DNA of 64,000 bases from Rosa chinensis (GCF_002994745.2 NC_037093.1:67413510-67477509), one strand, 5' to 3'; shown: positions 1 through 13,690, numbered from the stretch's first letter. The notes: generated by a model from the letters alone, not told the origin. Translations and numbers: made by a program.

Positions 1-175
1 CTTTCAATTAAGCAGGTATGAGGAAAATATGTCAGGAACCAATAAATAACACACTCAACACATGTTTTACAGACCTTCCGATTTCACATATGCTAATGGC
101 AATAATTCGTTCAGTTCAACACAGCAAAAGAATATATTGAAAAGAAAGGAAAAAGTTAAAGTTTAGGATGGTTAC

Positions 176-3100
176 CTTTAAGTTGAGCTCTGGAATTGAT
201 GGGGAACCAATATCTTTCACAACAGCAGCCTTAAATTCTTCAAATGTCCATGAGGAAACCATTGCAATCTGTGGGGGAGAAAAAAGCACCTGATAAATGA
301 CATGTTTTTTAAAATGCCAAGCAAGTTCATAACATCTTACCTGCCCTTGCTTCATTGCATCCTTTACCCGTGCTTTATCTTCCAAAAACTGTCAATAAGT
401 GAAAGTAAAATGTCACATAAAAAGTGACATCCACTGCAGGTTGTAGTGAAATTTGAACTTAAACTACCAATCATAGTAACTTCGCTATTCTAGGGCCTAA
501 ATATAGCTAATCCAGTGTTTGGTTCAATAATTTTCCAAAGAATGAGAATCCCTTGATGTGGTTTGATATGTTTATGGTCCCAAAGGGATCATCTGTTTAA
601 TATCATTATGATTCAAACAATGGAAAAACATGAACTAAACAGAATAAAAAATAAAACCAATGATCATAGTAAATGAATCAGAACATCTGTGGTGTAAAAT
701 GACAGGCAACATACCTGTTTCTCTAATTCTTCAGCAACATCCTCAAACAAATCTTTTGGTGTTGAACCAGATGTGTTTAATGCAACAGCTTCGTACTGTG
801 GCAAGTCTTTGACCTACAATTAATCCAAAGACAATAATAAGTATCAAACGAAACTTCTGATGCATGAGTTATTCCCATACCGTTGCCTTTCAATTTAATA
901 TACTCCTTCATATATTATCAAAAATTTAAAGTGTAGCACCTTCATACAGTAATCGCGCCACTGACTTTTAGCTGTAAGAGTACCGTCAGCAGCATGTTCT
1001 TCCAAGAGCTTGCGAAACTCATCCCGGTTTTTCCTCTCAATCCGCCTCAATTGTTCCTGAAATTTAGTGAAATACAAATATAAAAAAATAAAACTATAAG
1101 AAAAGTAATATGCCTTCATGCAAATTATACCTTTTGCATCTTCTTTTGCTCCTCTTCCTCCTTCTCAAGGTCACGAATATAGTCCTGCCACAGACCATGA
1201 TACAGTTATAGCATACAGGAACAACCAATCCTCACAAAGACACATAAAATGAATCATATATTATGTGATCTACCTGGAAAATGAGCAAGCGGTCAAGCTT
1301 TTCAAGACGCAAGCATCTCTCATCGTCCTCTAAGCGATCTTGAACTTTACGCCATTGGCTGTTCACCTACAAGTGCATGGCGATCATGGAAAATGTTATC
1401 TATAAAAGCAATCACAATATATACACATATCCATTCATTTTACAAGATTTACCTTAATAAAGTCGCAAGACTCCAGAAATTCCCTGTACTCTGATATATT
1501 CCTCCTATGCTCTTCAGCAGCGTATTCTTTCTCCTGCAGTCAAATATGCAACTTAAGCAGTAAGAATAGCCACCTTGAAGACATACAAACTACCTAATTC
1601 AGCTGTCCACTTCAGAAGGGAACAATGTGATGCATGGCAACCAATTCACAGAAAAAGATAAATGTAGCTCGTAGTTCAACTTGTTTCTCCCTTTTGCGTG
1701 GAGCTAAAGAATTTAAGTTTATGCTCTTTGCTAACTGCTTATATCCACTGTCATCTAGCGTGTCAAAATCTATGTACCATTACACCTAAAGGGCAATTCA
1801 CCAAAAGGACAAGGAAAATGAGGAAACCACATTAAAGATGAGCCTTATTTAAGCTAATTGGACGCAAAGTAAAAAGTGGAGATTAGTTAGCTACACATGG
1901 TTCTTCTGGACATGATGGGAATTAATTACTTAATCCAAGGTCAGAGAAGATTCATGAAGAAAGGGTATACCCACTCTTTAATTACTCTTTTATTCCTTTA
2001 GGAATCTATGGAAATGTTCTTGGTAATGCTGTTCGATTTTCAGTAGCACTTATCAAGGTTAGCAATGCAGAGAATAAATAATAGTAATACTAATAATAAT
2101 AAATCTGAAGTTCCTACCATTGCATGAAGTAGAAGAAGAAGATGACAGACCATTCTAATTACACCTAGTATGGAGTTACAAAACTTAAAAACTTTAAGAT
2201 CAACATATTTCTCCATATAGGGAAGAACAGTGTAACATTAATCAGTAAAGCAATATGTGGTGACCATAGTTAATTATTGATTAAAACTGGAAAGGGAAGA
2301 ATAAATCAAAGATTTGATCCTCCTAAGTTAGGCAGGTAGCCAGCGAATAAGTCTATCTCACTGCCCAAATTGTGAATCTTCAACATATTTAATACATAAC
2401 AAAGCCTGAAGTACCAATTCTCCATTTTTTAATAGATTACCAGAATCTTTGTTATTGAATTTCAGATCAAATAAAATTCCCAATTTACAGTATAATAATG
2501 ACATCTGGTAGTGTGCATGAGTTAGAAATGAAAAATGAAAGTAAAAACTGTTACCTTCCTCTCAAGTTCTACAATGTAGCTCTCATAGAGATCTTCCCGA
2601 TCTCTAGCTCGTTCAACAGCCTTAAACCGTTCATCATTTTCAAACATAGTTACAGCTTTGCTGATCATGCAAAAACATTCGTAAGAACATCTGAGATATT
2701 TTCATCCTATCCAGTCATAAATTAACTTATAGAAAGGACTGAATCAAATATTTATGACAGAGGGAAGAAGTAAACCTCCATCTAATTGTTGATGTGAGTT
2801 CCTTGGACTCCTATAAAAAAGACCGAGGATTAATTTTTTGTTAAGATCATAAATTGTATTAAGAAAATGTAATAATCAAGTAGGACTTGTAAGCAACATA
2901 CTTCTAGCATTTTTGTAAATTCTTCCCGAGCCCTTTTTTGCCTGATACGCCTCTCTTCATTCTCCAACTTTTTCCTTTGGCCCAGGTACTATAAATTAAC
3001 AAATCTGATTAGTTTTAGGTCATAATGTGATGGGAAGTAATCTTGATGCAAAGAATGTCAAGCAGAGAGTCATTCAATCCAGCTCTAATATAACAGAGCT

Positions 3101-6100
3101 ATCTATACTCAGCGCACAACACAAGAAAGATTGTGCAGAACCTCTGAAGTAGTTATAATCATTACACCCTTACCTCATTAAAAGCCTGCTTCCGCTCACC
3201 CAGTGTTCTTAAAGCACCATATCTTTTGTCATTAATGATCTCTCTCATTGCCTGACATAAAATCTCAATACTGTTATAAGCTTCTCTTGCAATATACTAT
3301 GGTGATCATACGAACGGGATAGTCATGCTACCTGCTCCCAGGTCCAATCAGAGTGGACATTTGCGGATTCCAGGAGTGATTTGAATGCATTTTTTGCCTC
3401 CTAACAGAACGCAAAAGTATTCTTTTTATATGAGAGAGAGATAGAGAGTAATGAAAGCACATCAGACAAAGGCATAAAATCAAAGGTCAGTACCTGCTTA
3501 CTGGCATACACCAATGGCTCATCATCAATTGCTTTCTCCTCTGAAGGAGTCACGTTGACTTTTCCAGCAACTGCCATTCCTTTCTTTGCTTCCTGCCATA
3601 AAGAACTCTCAGAAAAAAAATTAACATTTGATCGTGCAACACAAACTAGCCAGATTAAACTGGGCTTGCATTCTTCACATACACAAGCTCTCCAGAAAGA
3701 TATGCAGAATGAAATTATGTACAATTTTTCCATATTATGAAACCTGACAACTTCTGTTGGAATAAAATTTTGCAAAGGCCATTATAGATGAGAATTACCT
3801 CAATATCTTGAGTAAAAGCTCCATCAATTGAACTTGCAATATCTTGAGATGCCTGATTTTCATTACCTCTGTCATTTTTCGTATCATGCAAGACCAATTT
3901 GAATTAGGAACCATGACACAACCCCCACAAAAATCAATATAAAGAGAAAAACAGAGGAATAAATCCATACACTGATTTTGTATTGGTGTTGACCAAAGTA
4001 GAAGGAACTCCAGTACTCCCCAAATTAGAAGCAGGCAGTGGGGACACACTCACCACGGCAGGTTGAACTCCAACAGAACCCGTTGCCATGGAAGACTGTA
4101 CACCAGGAGCAACCAATGATCCCGAAGGCGTAATAGGAGAAGGATTAGAGAAGGCAGAGATGGGTGTAACTGCAACTGGACTCGAGACTGTCCCAGGTTG
4201 GGCTGAAGAAGTGCTGGGCCCAACTGAACTAGCTCCAGCATGTATTTCAGCTGAAGCAGTTGCAGGAGGAGCATGAGGAGTCAAATTCATTTCTGATTGT
4301 GTTCCCTGATTAAGTTCTCTTTGAGCTTGCTCACGAGCCAGCTGGAAGCAAGTATAGTACAAAGTGAGAACATGAACAAAAAAGTGGAAAAAAAATAAAT
4401 AAATAACAGTCCATAAGAAGAAACCTTCAACTCCTCTGGAATTGTCCATTTAGATTCCCTCGTAACCTTGTTGTAGTAATACCTGCAAAAGCCATTTGCA
4501 CATTAATATAAAGAAGTAACATTAACAAACATACTAAGGAAAAATAATTATTATTCTTTTTTATTTATTTTTAATTTATCATAAATAAAAAATAAAAGAG
4601 ATATAACTATAACGTACTTTTTCCCATCTGCAGAAGTATATTCTTTCCAAACAGTTGATGCATCGGCTCTCTATTACAGTGACAACAATGATTAAGTGAA
4701 AGATAGTAGTTAAGTAATTTGAGAAAGAATACTAAAGGACATGATTTTAAATTTATGGCAATGAGCAGTAAACAGTAAAAATGAGCAAGTTAACTGGAAA
4801 TTAACATTACACAAGCTTCTACATTGAGCATTTAAAAAACACAACCATGGTCACATGATAAGAAAGAAATTTAAAGGACAAACAATTTGAAATAAATGTG
4901 TCCATCATCTATCGGAGATCCATACATGTCTGTAAACAAAGAGTCCTGCCCTGCTGCGGCCAATTACCCACCAGACAAGTGTATCATGAGAGTAAATGAA
5001 TAACTTTAAACTGATCCCTCATTGCAAATAAGAATTGGAAAAGAAAAGCGACTGTAGAATAATTTCAGCCAAATCCCATACACTTGCACACACAGTAATG
5101 CATGTGCAGATGTTAATTATACATGCAAATATGCAAACAGACTCATCTATTTCTGTTATTGCCTTTATTTAATGAGAACCATAACATAGAAACAGACTTA
5201 TACACTTGGAAGGAAGGATAATAGAAACAAAATGAAGATGGACAGAAGCCTTAAACTGCCTCAATATGGACAATAGTAGCCTCATCCTAAAACTCCACCG
5301 AGGAGAATGCATATGTAGGGGAAGGCAACAATCACTACTTGGCATGCTCTAACCACATCCAACTAAAAGATAAATAAAATATAAATAGCAATTATTGCCT
5401 GTCTTGTGAAACTGAAACCTCGTCTTCAAAGTGAGCTTATAGAGCAGTCGTAAAATTTCTCCAGATTTGCCATGACATCTACAAACCAGTTGAAGCACAT
5501 GCATATAAAAGGATAATTCGCGGAAAAAAAAATTGTGATCAATTTAAGCACAAGCACATGCTACAACCTAAAACTGTAAACATCCATAAACAGCAACAAA
5601 TTTTTGTACAATACTGAAAACATTTCAAATGCATGTTCAACAGCACATTGGAGACGCTATGAGAGTTCTAGCTACTGGTAAACAGTCAGTAATATGACTC
5701 ACCTCCAGTGGAGTCATCAATTCTAAAGGTTTCTCCCAACTGGATTGTCTAGTACTTCTGTTGAAGTAATATCTGAGAAAATAAAATATAAAAAAAAGGA
5801 TCAATTCAGTAAACAGAAACAAAAGAGCTTACCCATATAAGTTGGAAAGTTAACTAAGAAATAACAAACCACTACAACATTGTGTCAGCCTATACATATC
5901 TTACAATTATAAATTGAGAATTATATCAAGGAGAAAAAAGTAGAATATATGTCCCGCTAACAAAATTAAAAATTCAGACCAAAAAGGAAAATAATAAAAA
6001 TTACCTTCTCCCATCAGTTGCCATATGTTCTTGCCAATCAGAAGCAGACGGCTGTGTTAGATTAGGAACATTTACAGCCTGCAAATAGAAGAGTAGAAAT

Positions 6101-7896
6101 TACATAATTAGTAATAATTTCCATTCATTATTCGCAGGACAATAATACACTCCCACATGATACCTAAACCAGGATTCAGAAATAAGAAGTCCAAAAAGTA
6201 AAAACATATCGCAGATTTCATATTTGCTTGCATTCTATTGATTTTAAAAACAGTAAATATACTCGCGCCTGATGCCTGAATCGGGATTCAAAAATAAAAA
6301 GGCTAAAACTTATAAGATCTATCACAAACTTCCTATTTGCTTGCATCAATTTTGAAGTCTCCATCATCAAAGCCAACTAATGACAACAACTGAGCATGTA
6401 GGTTCCAGGTAAATGGAAACAGGAAATGTTACCAAAAACCATTATAACCACACAGCCACCATCAGCATGACATCTTTAGCACTAATTCTCATTAGAAAAA
6501 AATCAAGACCAAGTGGCCATGATACTTAATCGTTACTCTAACAATAACAGTATATGGCTCATTTTCAATCTTTGAAAAGCCAAAATGTAGTGACAGAAGA
6601 AGTCCACATAAGTTTAAACATGTTTCATGGAGGATTTATCACATCATATATTCGTGATCAATATAATAAAATGATTGGAAAAGGCACTTTTTCAAGCATA
6701 AGAAAACCAGATGGCTTCATTCATTGGTATCAAATTGTGACATTAATTTTAATGGTGTTGAATGTAAATGATTACAATAAACAAAGCACTTACAGGATCT
6801 GGGAAAGGAGTGCTTGTAGGTTGCTGGCTAGGCTGCTGTTGTGGTGTAACAACTGCTGCACCCTGATGATTACTGGAGGACATCCAAGGTTGTCCAGCAG
6901 CAGGTACAGCATGTGCTTGCTCTTGAGACATTGGCTGAAACTGTGATGAAGAACTGACATTATTCTGTGGCTGGACAAAAGAAGGCGGTGCATACTGAAA
7001 CAAATCAGATGCATGTAAACATGTGAAAAGCTGTGCTCTTAAGTCAAAGAAAAATACGTAACATACGTAATTTAGAGCCTTTTGACCAAATAAAACACAT
7101 AGCAAGTTAACACACTAGTGAGATCATACCATATATGATGAAGGATAAGGCATTCCAGGCATCTGATTATTAAAAGGTGGGGCAGGTTGTTGAGAGTGTG
7201 ATGGGACAGATGTAACTGGCCTCGGCTGATAGTACGGCATAGGTAAAGCCTGTGATGAAGGTTGAGCATGACCAGGCTGACTTGGCCTGAGAGGATACGG
7301 CTGCATTTGTTGAGAATATTGCAATGGCTGACCTTGTCCCACAGGCTGAAATTGTTGGGGAGCTGATGAAATAAAGTGTTGTCCTTGCTGTGTCGGTACC
7401 ATTGGTCGATACTGCACCAAAATGAGATTTAAAAATACAGCACTTAATAACAAGAAAGTTAAAACTAGAGACACAAGAAGTCACCAAGCATTGACGACAT
7501 GAAGAGAAAGAGGGTAGACCAAAACTTTGAGGACCCAAGGAATCAACTGGAGTGGCTAGTCCATAGAGGGGTATAACAGAAGGTATTTGAAATTCAAAAT
7601 CAATAAATATCTCACATATGCCTCTCAGGAAAAATTTGTTTGCAAAAATACAAATGGTGTAAAATTATAGGCCCATTGACAACAAGGATGATCGAAAATA
7701 AATTTTATTTGTCCCCTCAAGCCGACATGTACAGGTAAATCATTACCCTAACCTCATAAGCCAGAAACTAAGTCGTGATTTATGCGACTGATGTCTAACA
7801 AAATTGATCTAAACAAGCGCATATAAAGACTGCCTAGCCGAGACGAGGTTAGAATTTCAGTACCTGAGCAGCTGAGGACTGAGGGTTATTTGCCAT
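176..7896 (-). CDS. PRP40A: PRP40-like pre-mRNA-processing factor (partial, 3' end outside window)
   Basis: U1 snRNP-associated splicing factor of the nucleus; the WW domains of this family bind proline-rich partners and the FF repeats act as scaffolds. Coding exons read on the minus strand: 7864-7896, 7130-7411, 6794-6994, 6005-6078, 5703-5772, 4618-4670, 4425-4482, 3971-4341, 3799-3868, 3494-3592, 3332-3400, 3174-3251, 2902-2988, 2776-2810, 2555-2660, 1453-1533, 1274-1366, 1131-1184, 940-1056, 715-813, 341-388, 176-268. All junctions are GT-AG and keep one frame for 757 residues. The start [11 protein letters not shown] is followed by a Q/P-rich region (to about 172), WW1 (about 185-212, W187 and W209), WW2 (about 226-253, W228 and W250), an S/T/P-rich linker, then FF repeats from about residue 438 to the window edge. 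Known plant homologues are about 950 residues, so roughly 200 C-terminal residues, usually charged, lie beyond position 1. The symbol assumes the A-type paralogue. Confidence 0.93.
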
Positions 7897-8410
7897 TTCA
7901 GCACAACATAAGCAATCGTCTCAATTCAACTGCGAAAACAATCAATAATTAGCCCAAATATGTGTAGAACATTGACTTAGGCATCAATTTTGCAGCTTTC
8001 GGGTTCGGATACAAAAACAAAAGCTCAAATTGACCTAATGCACTACTTCTATCTAGATTTCCCATATCTATGTGCGCACATTCATTAAGAATAAGTTCAA
8101 ATTCGACATATAAGTATATAAAATTGTAAACACATAGGTTAATCCATTTGTTCTAAGCACTTAAAGCTAAGTAAAACAACGAAGAAAGAAGAAGAATGAA
8201 GAATGAGAATTTTTGGCAAGAGAGACTGACAGGTGATAAGGCGAGTGGGCAATTAGTGGTGCGAGGACTTGTTGCCGTTGACGCGCCGGAGAGGAGAGAT
8301 CTCAGAGAATCTGGTTCAGCACTCTGGTGTTTCTAGGGTTTAAGGGATTTGGTGACGAAGAAGAATCGGAGGGTCGGAGACAGTTATGGGGGGTATATAA
8401 ACGTTAACCG
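7897..8410 (-). promoter_or_regulatory. 5' UTR, probable UTR intron and core promoter of the PRP40-like gene
   Basis: On the minus strand a TATA-like stretch (TTTATATA, about 8394-8401) precedes a CT-rich leader with a telo-box type AAACCCTA (about 8333-8342). A 3' splice site (TTTTCGCAG) lies about 35 bases before the ATG at 7896, which suggests a roughly 0.3-kb intron in the 5' UTR with its donor near 8230. The donor is not clear, so the UTR intron is an inference. Confidence 0.5.
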
Positions 8411-8715
8411 CCTCGGGCAATAATAACCCTGTGAATCTTGGAATTTACACGCGGTCAGAGCTTTTCTTTTACTGCCAAGCTGGGTCGGGTCTATTAAAAA
8501 ACCGACCCTCTGTAGAGCTGGATGCGGTGGAAAACCGACCAATAAATCTGCCAACCGGCTACCGATTGGCGTTGGTGGGTTTTCCAAAATCTAAAATCGA
8601 TACCGCCGCCGTTGGTCCAAAATGCCAGCCCTACTTGATACGGTATAGTAATTTCGCTTAAAAACAAAAAAGATAAGATTGTTCTGAAAAATAAATTAAA
8701 CTACACTTTTCAAGT
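8411..8715. other. Intergenic, upstream of the PRP40-like gene
   Basis: I see no gene here. The stretch includes a GC-richer part (8420-8610) with short ORFs on both strands that look like chance, then AT-rich sequence leading to the MITE. Confidence 0.5.
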
Positions 8716-8725
8716 TGTTGAATAT

Positions 8726-8909
8726 CAGTAGTGTTCACCTGGTCAGTTGCTGACCAAAGAATTTATGCTCAATAACCCTTAGATTTACATCCAAAGGTGG
8801 AAAACAAAACATCTCAACTTAATAATAATTCTCTCTACCATTGGATTTACATCCAAGGGTGGTTGAACATTATTTTCTTGGTCAATAACTGACCAAGTGA
8901 ACATTTTCG
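8726..8909. mobile_element. Foldback MITE, 184 bp, probably MULE-type
   Basis: The ends are inverted copies: the left reads GTTCACCTGGTCAGTTGCTG and the right is the reverse complement of GTTCACTTGGTCAGTTATTG. The element is flanked by a perfect 10-bp repeat TGTTGAATAT at 8716-8725 and 8910-8919, which fits the 9-11 bp duplications of Mutator-like elements. The outermost few bases of the arms match poorly, so the exact ends may be off by a few bases. Confidence 0.65.
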
Positions 8910-8919
8910 TGTTGAATAT

Positions 8920-10006
8920 AACTCTAGAGATGCAATCTCGTTAAAAACCTTATTTGATTATAGAAAATTAAAATATTGTACCTTTTACATCAAGGAGACT
9001 TATCATCTAATAAAGTCTTCTTGAATCATGGAGGTCCGACTTCTTTTTTATAGCTTGTGCCAATAATAGATAGTCATTTAAGTGGTGGCATAAGGTTTTT
9101 TTTTTTTTTTTAAAGTCTGAGGCTTTTATTACTATACCAAATACTACGATACTTGATGATAATGTGGCATAAATATTCTCTTTGCGGGAAGTCCATATAG
9201 GTTGGATTCGAGGACGTTTTCTTCATTGCCGTAAAGTAATGTTTTGTAGACCAAATTATGTGTGTACCGTGTGATGTGGCATAAACCCTTGATCTAAATA
9301 CTAAAGAGACCAAAAGTAATGGTACGCACGTATTTAAATACCACCGCAAATCCATGAAAAAAAAAATTACATATAAATCAACTAAAAAGCATGTAAAAGT
9401 GAATTTTGTTTACCAAATTGACAATTTTTAGATCCTCGGGTGAATGAACATATTCACCCTCCCTTGCGATTAACGCATAATAACTTTATAATTTTATAAT
9501 ACAACCATTCATGTTGTATAACGTAATACAAAGATTAACTTTGTAAAAAATAAATCAAATTGAAGACTTTTTAGTTATTCATTTCTATGAAATACATGGA
9601 CGGTTCATCATAATAGTAGTAAGTGTTGTTAGAACCATCTTTTTTTTTTTTGATCAAGTAAATAACATTTAGTGAGTCGAACTCACAACCTCCCACTTAC
9701 AAAGAGGAGGGTAGAACCTTCCATTTGTTTGATTCAATCAGATAATTAAATGATTTCCGATTTGATTGATATTTTACAAAGATGATCTTTAAAGGCTAAT
9801 TTAAGATATGGATCGTTGGATTATAAATTTATTAAATAAAAGTATGTTAATCGACAGTGAGGGTGAACCTAAGAATTGTCCGTAGTGCCATCTACTTAGC
9901 CAAAACCAATATGAATTGGTTCGGTTGATTAAATATAATTAGGCTTGAAAATGTCAGTTGGGAGTAAATTAAAATGGTTAAAGTTTTAAGGATACATTTG
10001 ATTTCA
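8920..10006. other. Intergenic with a possible SINE remnant
   Basis: AT-rich sequence without a supported gene. On the minus strand at about 9638-9720 there is a tract ending in a poly(A) run (poly-T on plus) and containing GTTCGACTC, which fits a Pol III B-box (about 9675-9683). This could be a tRNA-derived SINE fragment, but no A box was found. Confidence 0.4.
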
Positions 10007-10043
10007 AGTTCTAATACACTGTGAAGCTTATGGTTTTCTAAGG

Positions 10044-10792
10044 CCCCGTTTTGCTGTTGCTAACTGGGGAAAATTAATTTGGACAAAGTTTATTCCTCTT
10101 CGTATGTCTTTACTAGTTTGGAAGGTGTTAAGTGGTCGTATATTATCGGATGACTTCCTTCAAAAGAGAGGGGTCTCTCTTGCATCTCGGTGTTATCTTT
10201 GCCACATTCAAGTGGAGTCTCTTGAGCATATTTTTCTCTCTTGTTATCGGATGACTTCCTTCAAAAGAGAGGGGTCTCTCTTGCATCTCGGTGTTATCTT
10301 TGCCACATTCAAGTGGAGTCTCTTGAGCATATTTTTCTCTCTTGTTCTTTTGCATCATCGTTATGGCAATGCTTAGTGGATGTGTTTGAGCTAGGTATGG
10401 TTCATGGTTCCCTTATGAAGAGGTTACAACAGGGCTTGGATCATAGTCGCGGTCCTCAATTGTGTGAGCTATGGCTCACCGCTTCTGTGGCTTTATTATG
10501 GTGCATTTGGCATTTTTGAAACCGGGCTAAGTTTGATGGTGTGCAGGCCAACATGAATAATGCTTGGAGATTAATTAAAGGGCAAGTTAGCTCCTCCGAT
10601 AGACTTGGTTCTGGTTACATGTACAATTCTGTTCAAGATCTTACTATTTTGAAGAAGTTTCCTGTCCCCTGCAAGCCTCGTAGGGCTCTACGGATTGTCG
10701 AAGTTAATTGGCATCCTCCACTTCTTGGTTGGGTAAAGATTAACACTGAGGGTGCTTGGAGTAGCTCTTCCGGTCATGCGGGTTATGGTGGC
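10044..10792 (+). pseudogene. LINE ORF2 fragment: zf-RVT domain and start of RNase H
   Basis: Reading frames around 10060-10520 give the plant LINE zinc-binding pattern (WTKFIPLRMSLLVWK, then CYLC, then ESLEHIFLSC), followed by the linker and the start of an RNase H domain (VNWHPPLLGWVKINTEGAW, about 10700-10760). A 101-bp tandem duplication (10143-10243 and 10244-10344) repeats the zinc-binding segment and shifts the frame. An in-frame TGA follows at about 10517. The RNase H domain breaks off at the LTR insertion and continues at 14186. It is not functional. Confidence 0.85.
10143..10344 (+). repeat. 101-bp tandem duplication inside the LINE
   Basis: Two near-identical head-to-tail copies, 10143-10243 and 10244-10344, both starting TTATCGGATGACTTCC. 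The unit is not a multiple of three, so it disrupts the reading frame. Confidence 0.92.
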
Positions 10793-12039
10793 TGTAATAC
10801 CCCGAAAATTCATATTATTTTCCGAGGACATTTTGGAAATGATTTCGTAGCCATGGAAGGAAGTACGAAGCTTTGAGGAGTTGTGAATTTAGCTCGAACA
10901 ATTTTATTTCGAAATCGAAAACGTATGTGATTTAGGGGGTCTCAAAAAGTGACTTTTTATACGTTTGGAATTTGGGAAAAACTTCCTTCATGAAAGTTGT
11001 AGAGCTCGTCGATATGATCGCGTGCATATGCGGAATACAAAAATCGGAGTTCGTATGAATTAGTTATGATTTTTCGAAATAATTTTCAGTTTAGTATAAA
11101 CTTCCAAAAATGGAAGTTTCCAAAAATAATTGCCGGCCTTCCATTTCGGGAAGCCCCCCCCCCATTCTCTCTCTTCCTCCCGCGTCCGGAAGCCGACAGA
11201 ACTGGACGATTTTCGTCCGGCCATTTCTTCCTCCTCTGGCCACCAAATCACTCCAAACTTCTTCCATCGTGTTCGCCTCTTCCTTGCGCAGCCATCTGTG
11301 GCAACCTTGCACGGCGGTGAGGCCTGTAGCGGCGGTGGTGAGCTTGAACCGATTTGAGTTCGATTTTAGTCAACACCGGTTTTCTCCTAGCTCCGGCCAC
11401 CAAAACTTCCGATCCTTAGCTCTATGAACTCAGCTCAACCTGCTGATCATCATACCAGAAGGATCGCACCTGGAGTGACCGGTTTCACGTTCGTCGGAGC
11501 TCCACCGGTTTTCGATCGAACACCAAAACCTTCGATCAGGTATATCTCGAGTTGTAGAGCTTTGTTTTGAATGATTCTTGAACCAGTGAGTTCGCCTTGA
11601 TGTTCTTAACAACTCTACAGAAGGAATCGAGGCCTGAGATTGAAGTTTTTACGTCGAAATCGAGGCTCGCCGGTTTCTGCATTTCTTCGCCGGTTTCTGG
11701 AAAATTTCCGGCCACATTCATACGGTTCTAGGTAATTTTCGTCCACTTCCCTTCATTTTTAGAATTCATGATAGTTAGGAAAATTGTTGGGCTTGATGAG
11801 ATGAAGAGGAGCAGCCTGGCCCCGACACCATTGGCGGTGGTCGGCAAAGGCTCTGTCCAAACTCCGGCGACCCTTTTCCGGCCACCTCCGGGGGTCAAAA
11901 ATGTGATTTCTTAACATTTTTAGATTCTACGTTTCAATACGATCGTTTGCATATATAATTCATAATTTTTGGATATCGTATGATTTAGTTATGAATTTTA
12001 CGGTTTCGATTATTTTCGATTGTTCGATTAATGATCTGT

Positions 12040-12445
12040 GAAGATCGGACCGTCCGATGGACTTGTAGTTTTGATATGTTGATCGTATGACTGTCCCAGT
12101 GACCATGTGTGGTCATGGGCGAAGATCCGACCGTTGGATCTTCGTATAATTGTGAAATAGTGATTCGGAAGGCGATTCGTGAGAATCCGACCGTCGGATT
12201 TTCATGAAATTTTGTGGAGATGTTTATAAGGACGATTCAGGAAGATCCGACCGTTGGATCTTCGTGATAATTTTGGAGGATGATCCTAAGGGCGATCCGT
12301 GAGGATCAGACCGTTGGATCATCATATAATTTCGATCCGACCGTTGGATCGTCTTTATTTTCGAATCCGACCGTTGGATCACCTTTATTTTTGAATCCGA
12401 CCGTTGGATCGTCTTTATTTTAGAATCCGACCGTTGGATCGTCGT
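12040..12445. repeat. Array of palindromic GATCCGACCGTTGGATC motifs inside the solo LTR
   Basis: Nine copies or variants of GATCCGACCGTTGGATC, at about 12043, 12125, 12184, 12243, 12303, 12332, 12362, 12392 and 12422. The spacing is about 59-60 bp for the earlier copies and 30 bp for the last four. The outer GATCC/GGATC arms are inverted, so each unit can fold into a small hairpin. Confidence 0.85.
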
Positions 12446-13299
12446 TTAAGGTTATTTCGTGTTTCGTTTACTAAGCAAAGACCATACTTGATCAGGTACT
12501 TGACGGTTTGAGTTGACGAGCGTTCGGAATATTGATATATTCGACTTTTTAGAAGACGCAGCTGGATTAGAGGTGAGTAAACCTCACATGGTTCATATTA
12601 CGAACCGAATAAATTTAATTACTTTATTTTTGTGGTAATTGTGTGAAAATATTTATGGAATAAATATTTGTTTTAAATCATATGGACTTGATCAACTACG
12701 GTCCATAGGTAAGTAAAATGATTTTATTATACAAATGAATTTCACGGTTTTTATACTTGAACTATAGTTGGTATTAGTGGTCATTCCTGAGCGGATGATT
12801 ACGTATATATATATTTACGTGAAATATATATGTTGGTTGGTGTGTGATTGGTATGATGAAATGATTGAGAATGGATTGGATATTATTCAAGCTATTAATC
12901 TCCCATTTAATTGTTGAATAATGAAATGTTGATCATGTGATGTGAAAGTTATTTTATATGCCCAATTGTGAATATGCGGAAATTATTTTAAGAAGTAAAG
13001 ATTTGTCTTGAAATAATATGTCTCTTATGTGGGTGTACATATACATATTTACAATCTAAAATTTATAAAGATTGTATGTTGTGAATTTGATTATGTCTGA
13101 AAAGTACAATTGTGAAGCCGGGTGATTACAACAACCCTGTGCTTAAGTGAATTACTGGTAAATGTGTTTTGGTGTTATGTGGAAGTTAGCCTTGGGCCCT
13201 AGTCCCTACAGATAGTGCACTATTATACTCTTAGGAAGGTTGCTTATTTTGAGTATACATACTTTGGTATTGTCCTTGGTATGCTGATGGCTGTCCCAT

Positions 13300-13690
13300 G
13301 CTTTGGTATAGTACGTTGGACCCTAGCATGTGGATTTATGATTTGTTACCAGTCAACCTGGTTTTCCCGTGTTTTTGGTATAATACGTTGGACCCTAACA
13401 CGTGGATTTATGATTTGTTACCAGTTAATCTGAAAATTCACTAAAAAGAGAAGTGTACTTATGTTATTTTGATCAAATATCTATCTATGATATATTTTGA
13501 ATATGTGAAGGTGTTAGTAAAAAGAAAATCAAGCATGTGTTGCTTTAATGTTATTTCACATATTCATGTTACGATATTTATTGGTTGTGATCAGTATTTT
13601 TAATATGTGAAGGTGTTGGTAAAAAGAAAATCAAGCATGCATTGCTTTAATGTTATTTCACATATTAATGTTGCAATATTTGTTGATTGA
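13300..13690. repeat. Two tandem duplications in the solo LTR
   Basis: First pair: two copies of a segment containing TACGTTGGACCCTA followed by GTGGATTTATGATTTGTTAC (about 13310-13360 and 13385-13425). Second pair: two copies of a segment of about 120 bp beginning AATATGTGAAGGTGTTRGTA (about 13500 and 13600). Both look like replication-slippage duplications within the LTR. Confidence 0.75.

Noticed and set aside
3934..4276. Overlapping ORFs on both strands over exon 8 of the PRP40-like gene
   Set aside because: Shadows of the Ser/Thr/Pro-rich linker exon; only one frame continues the spliced protein.
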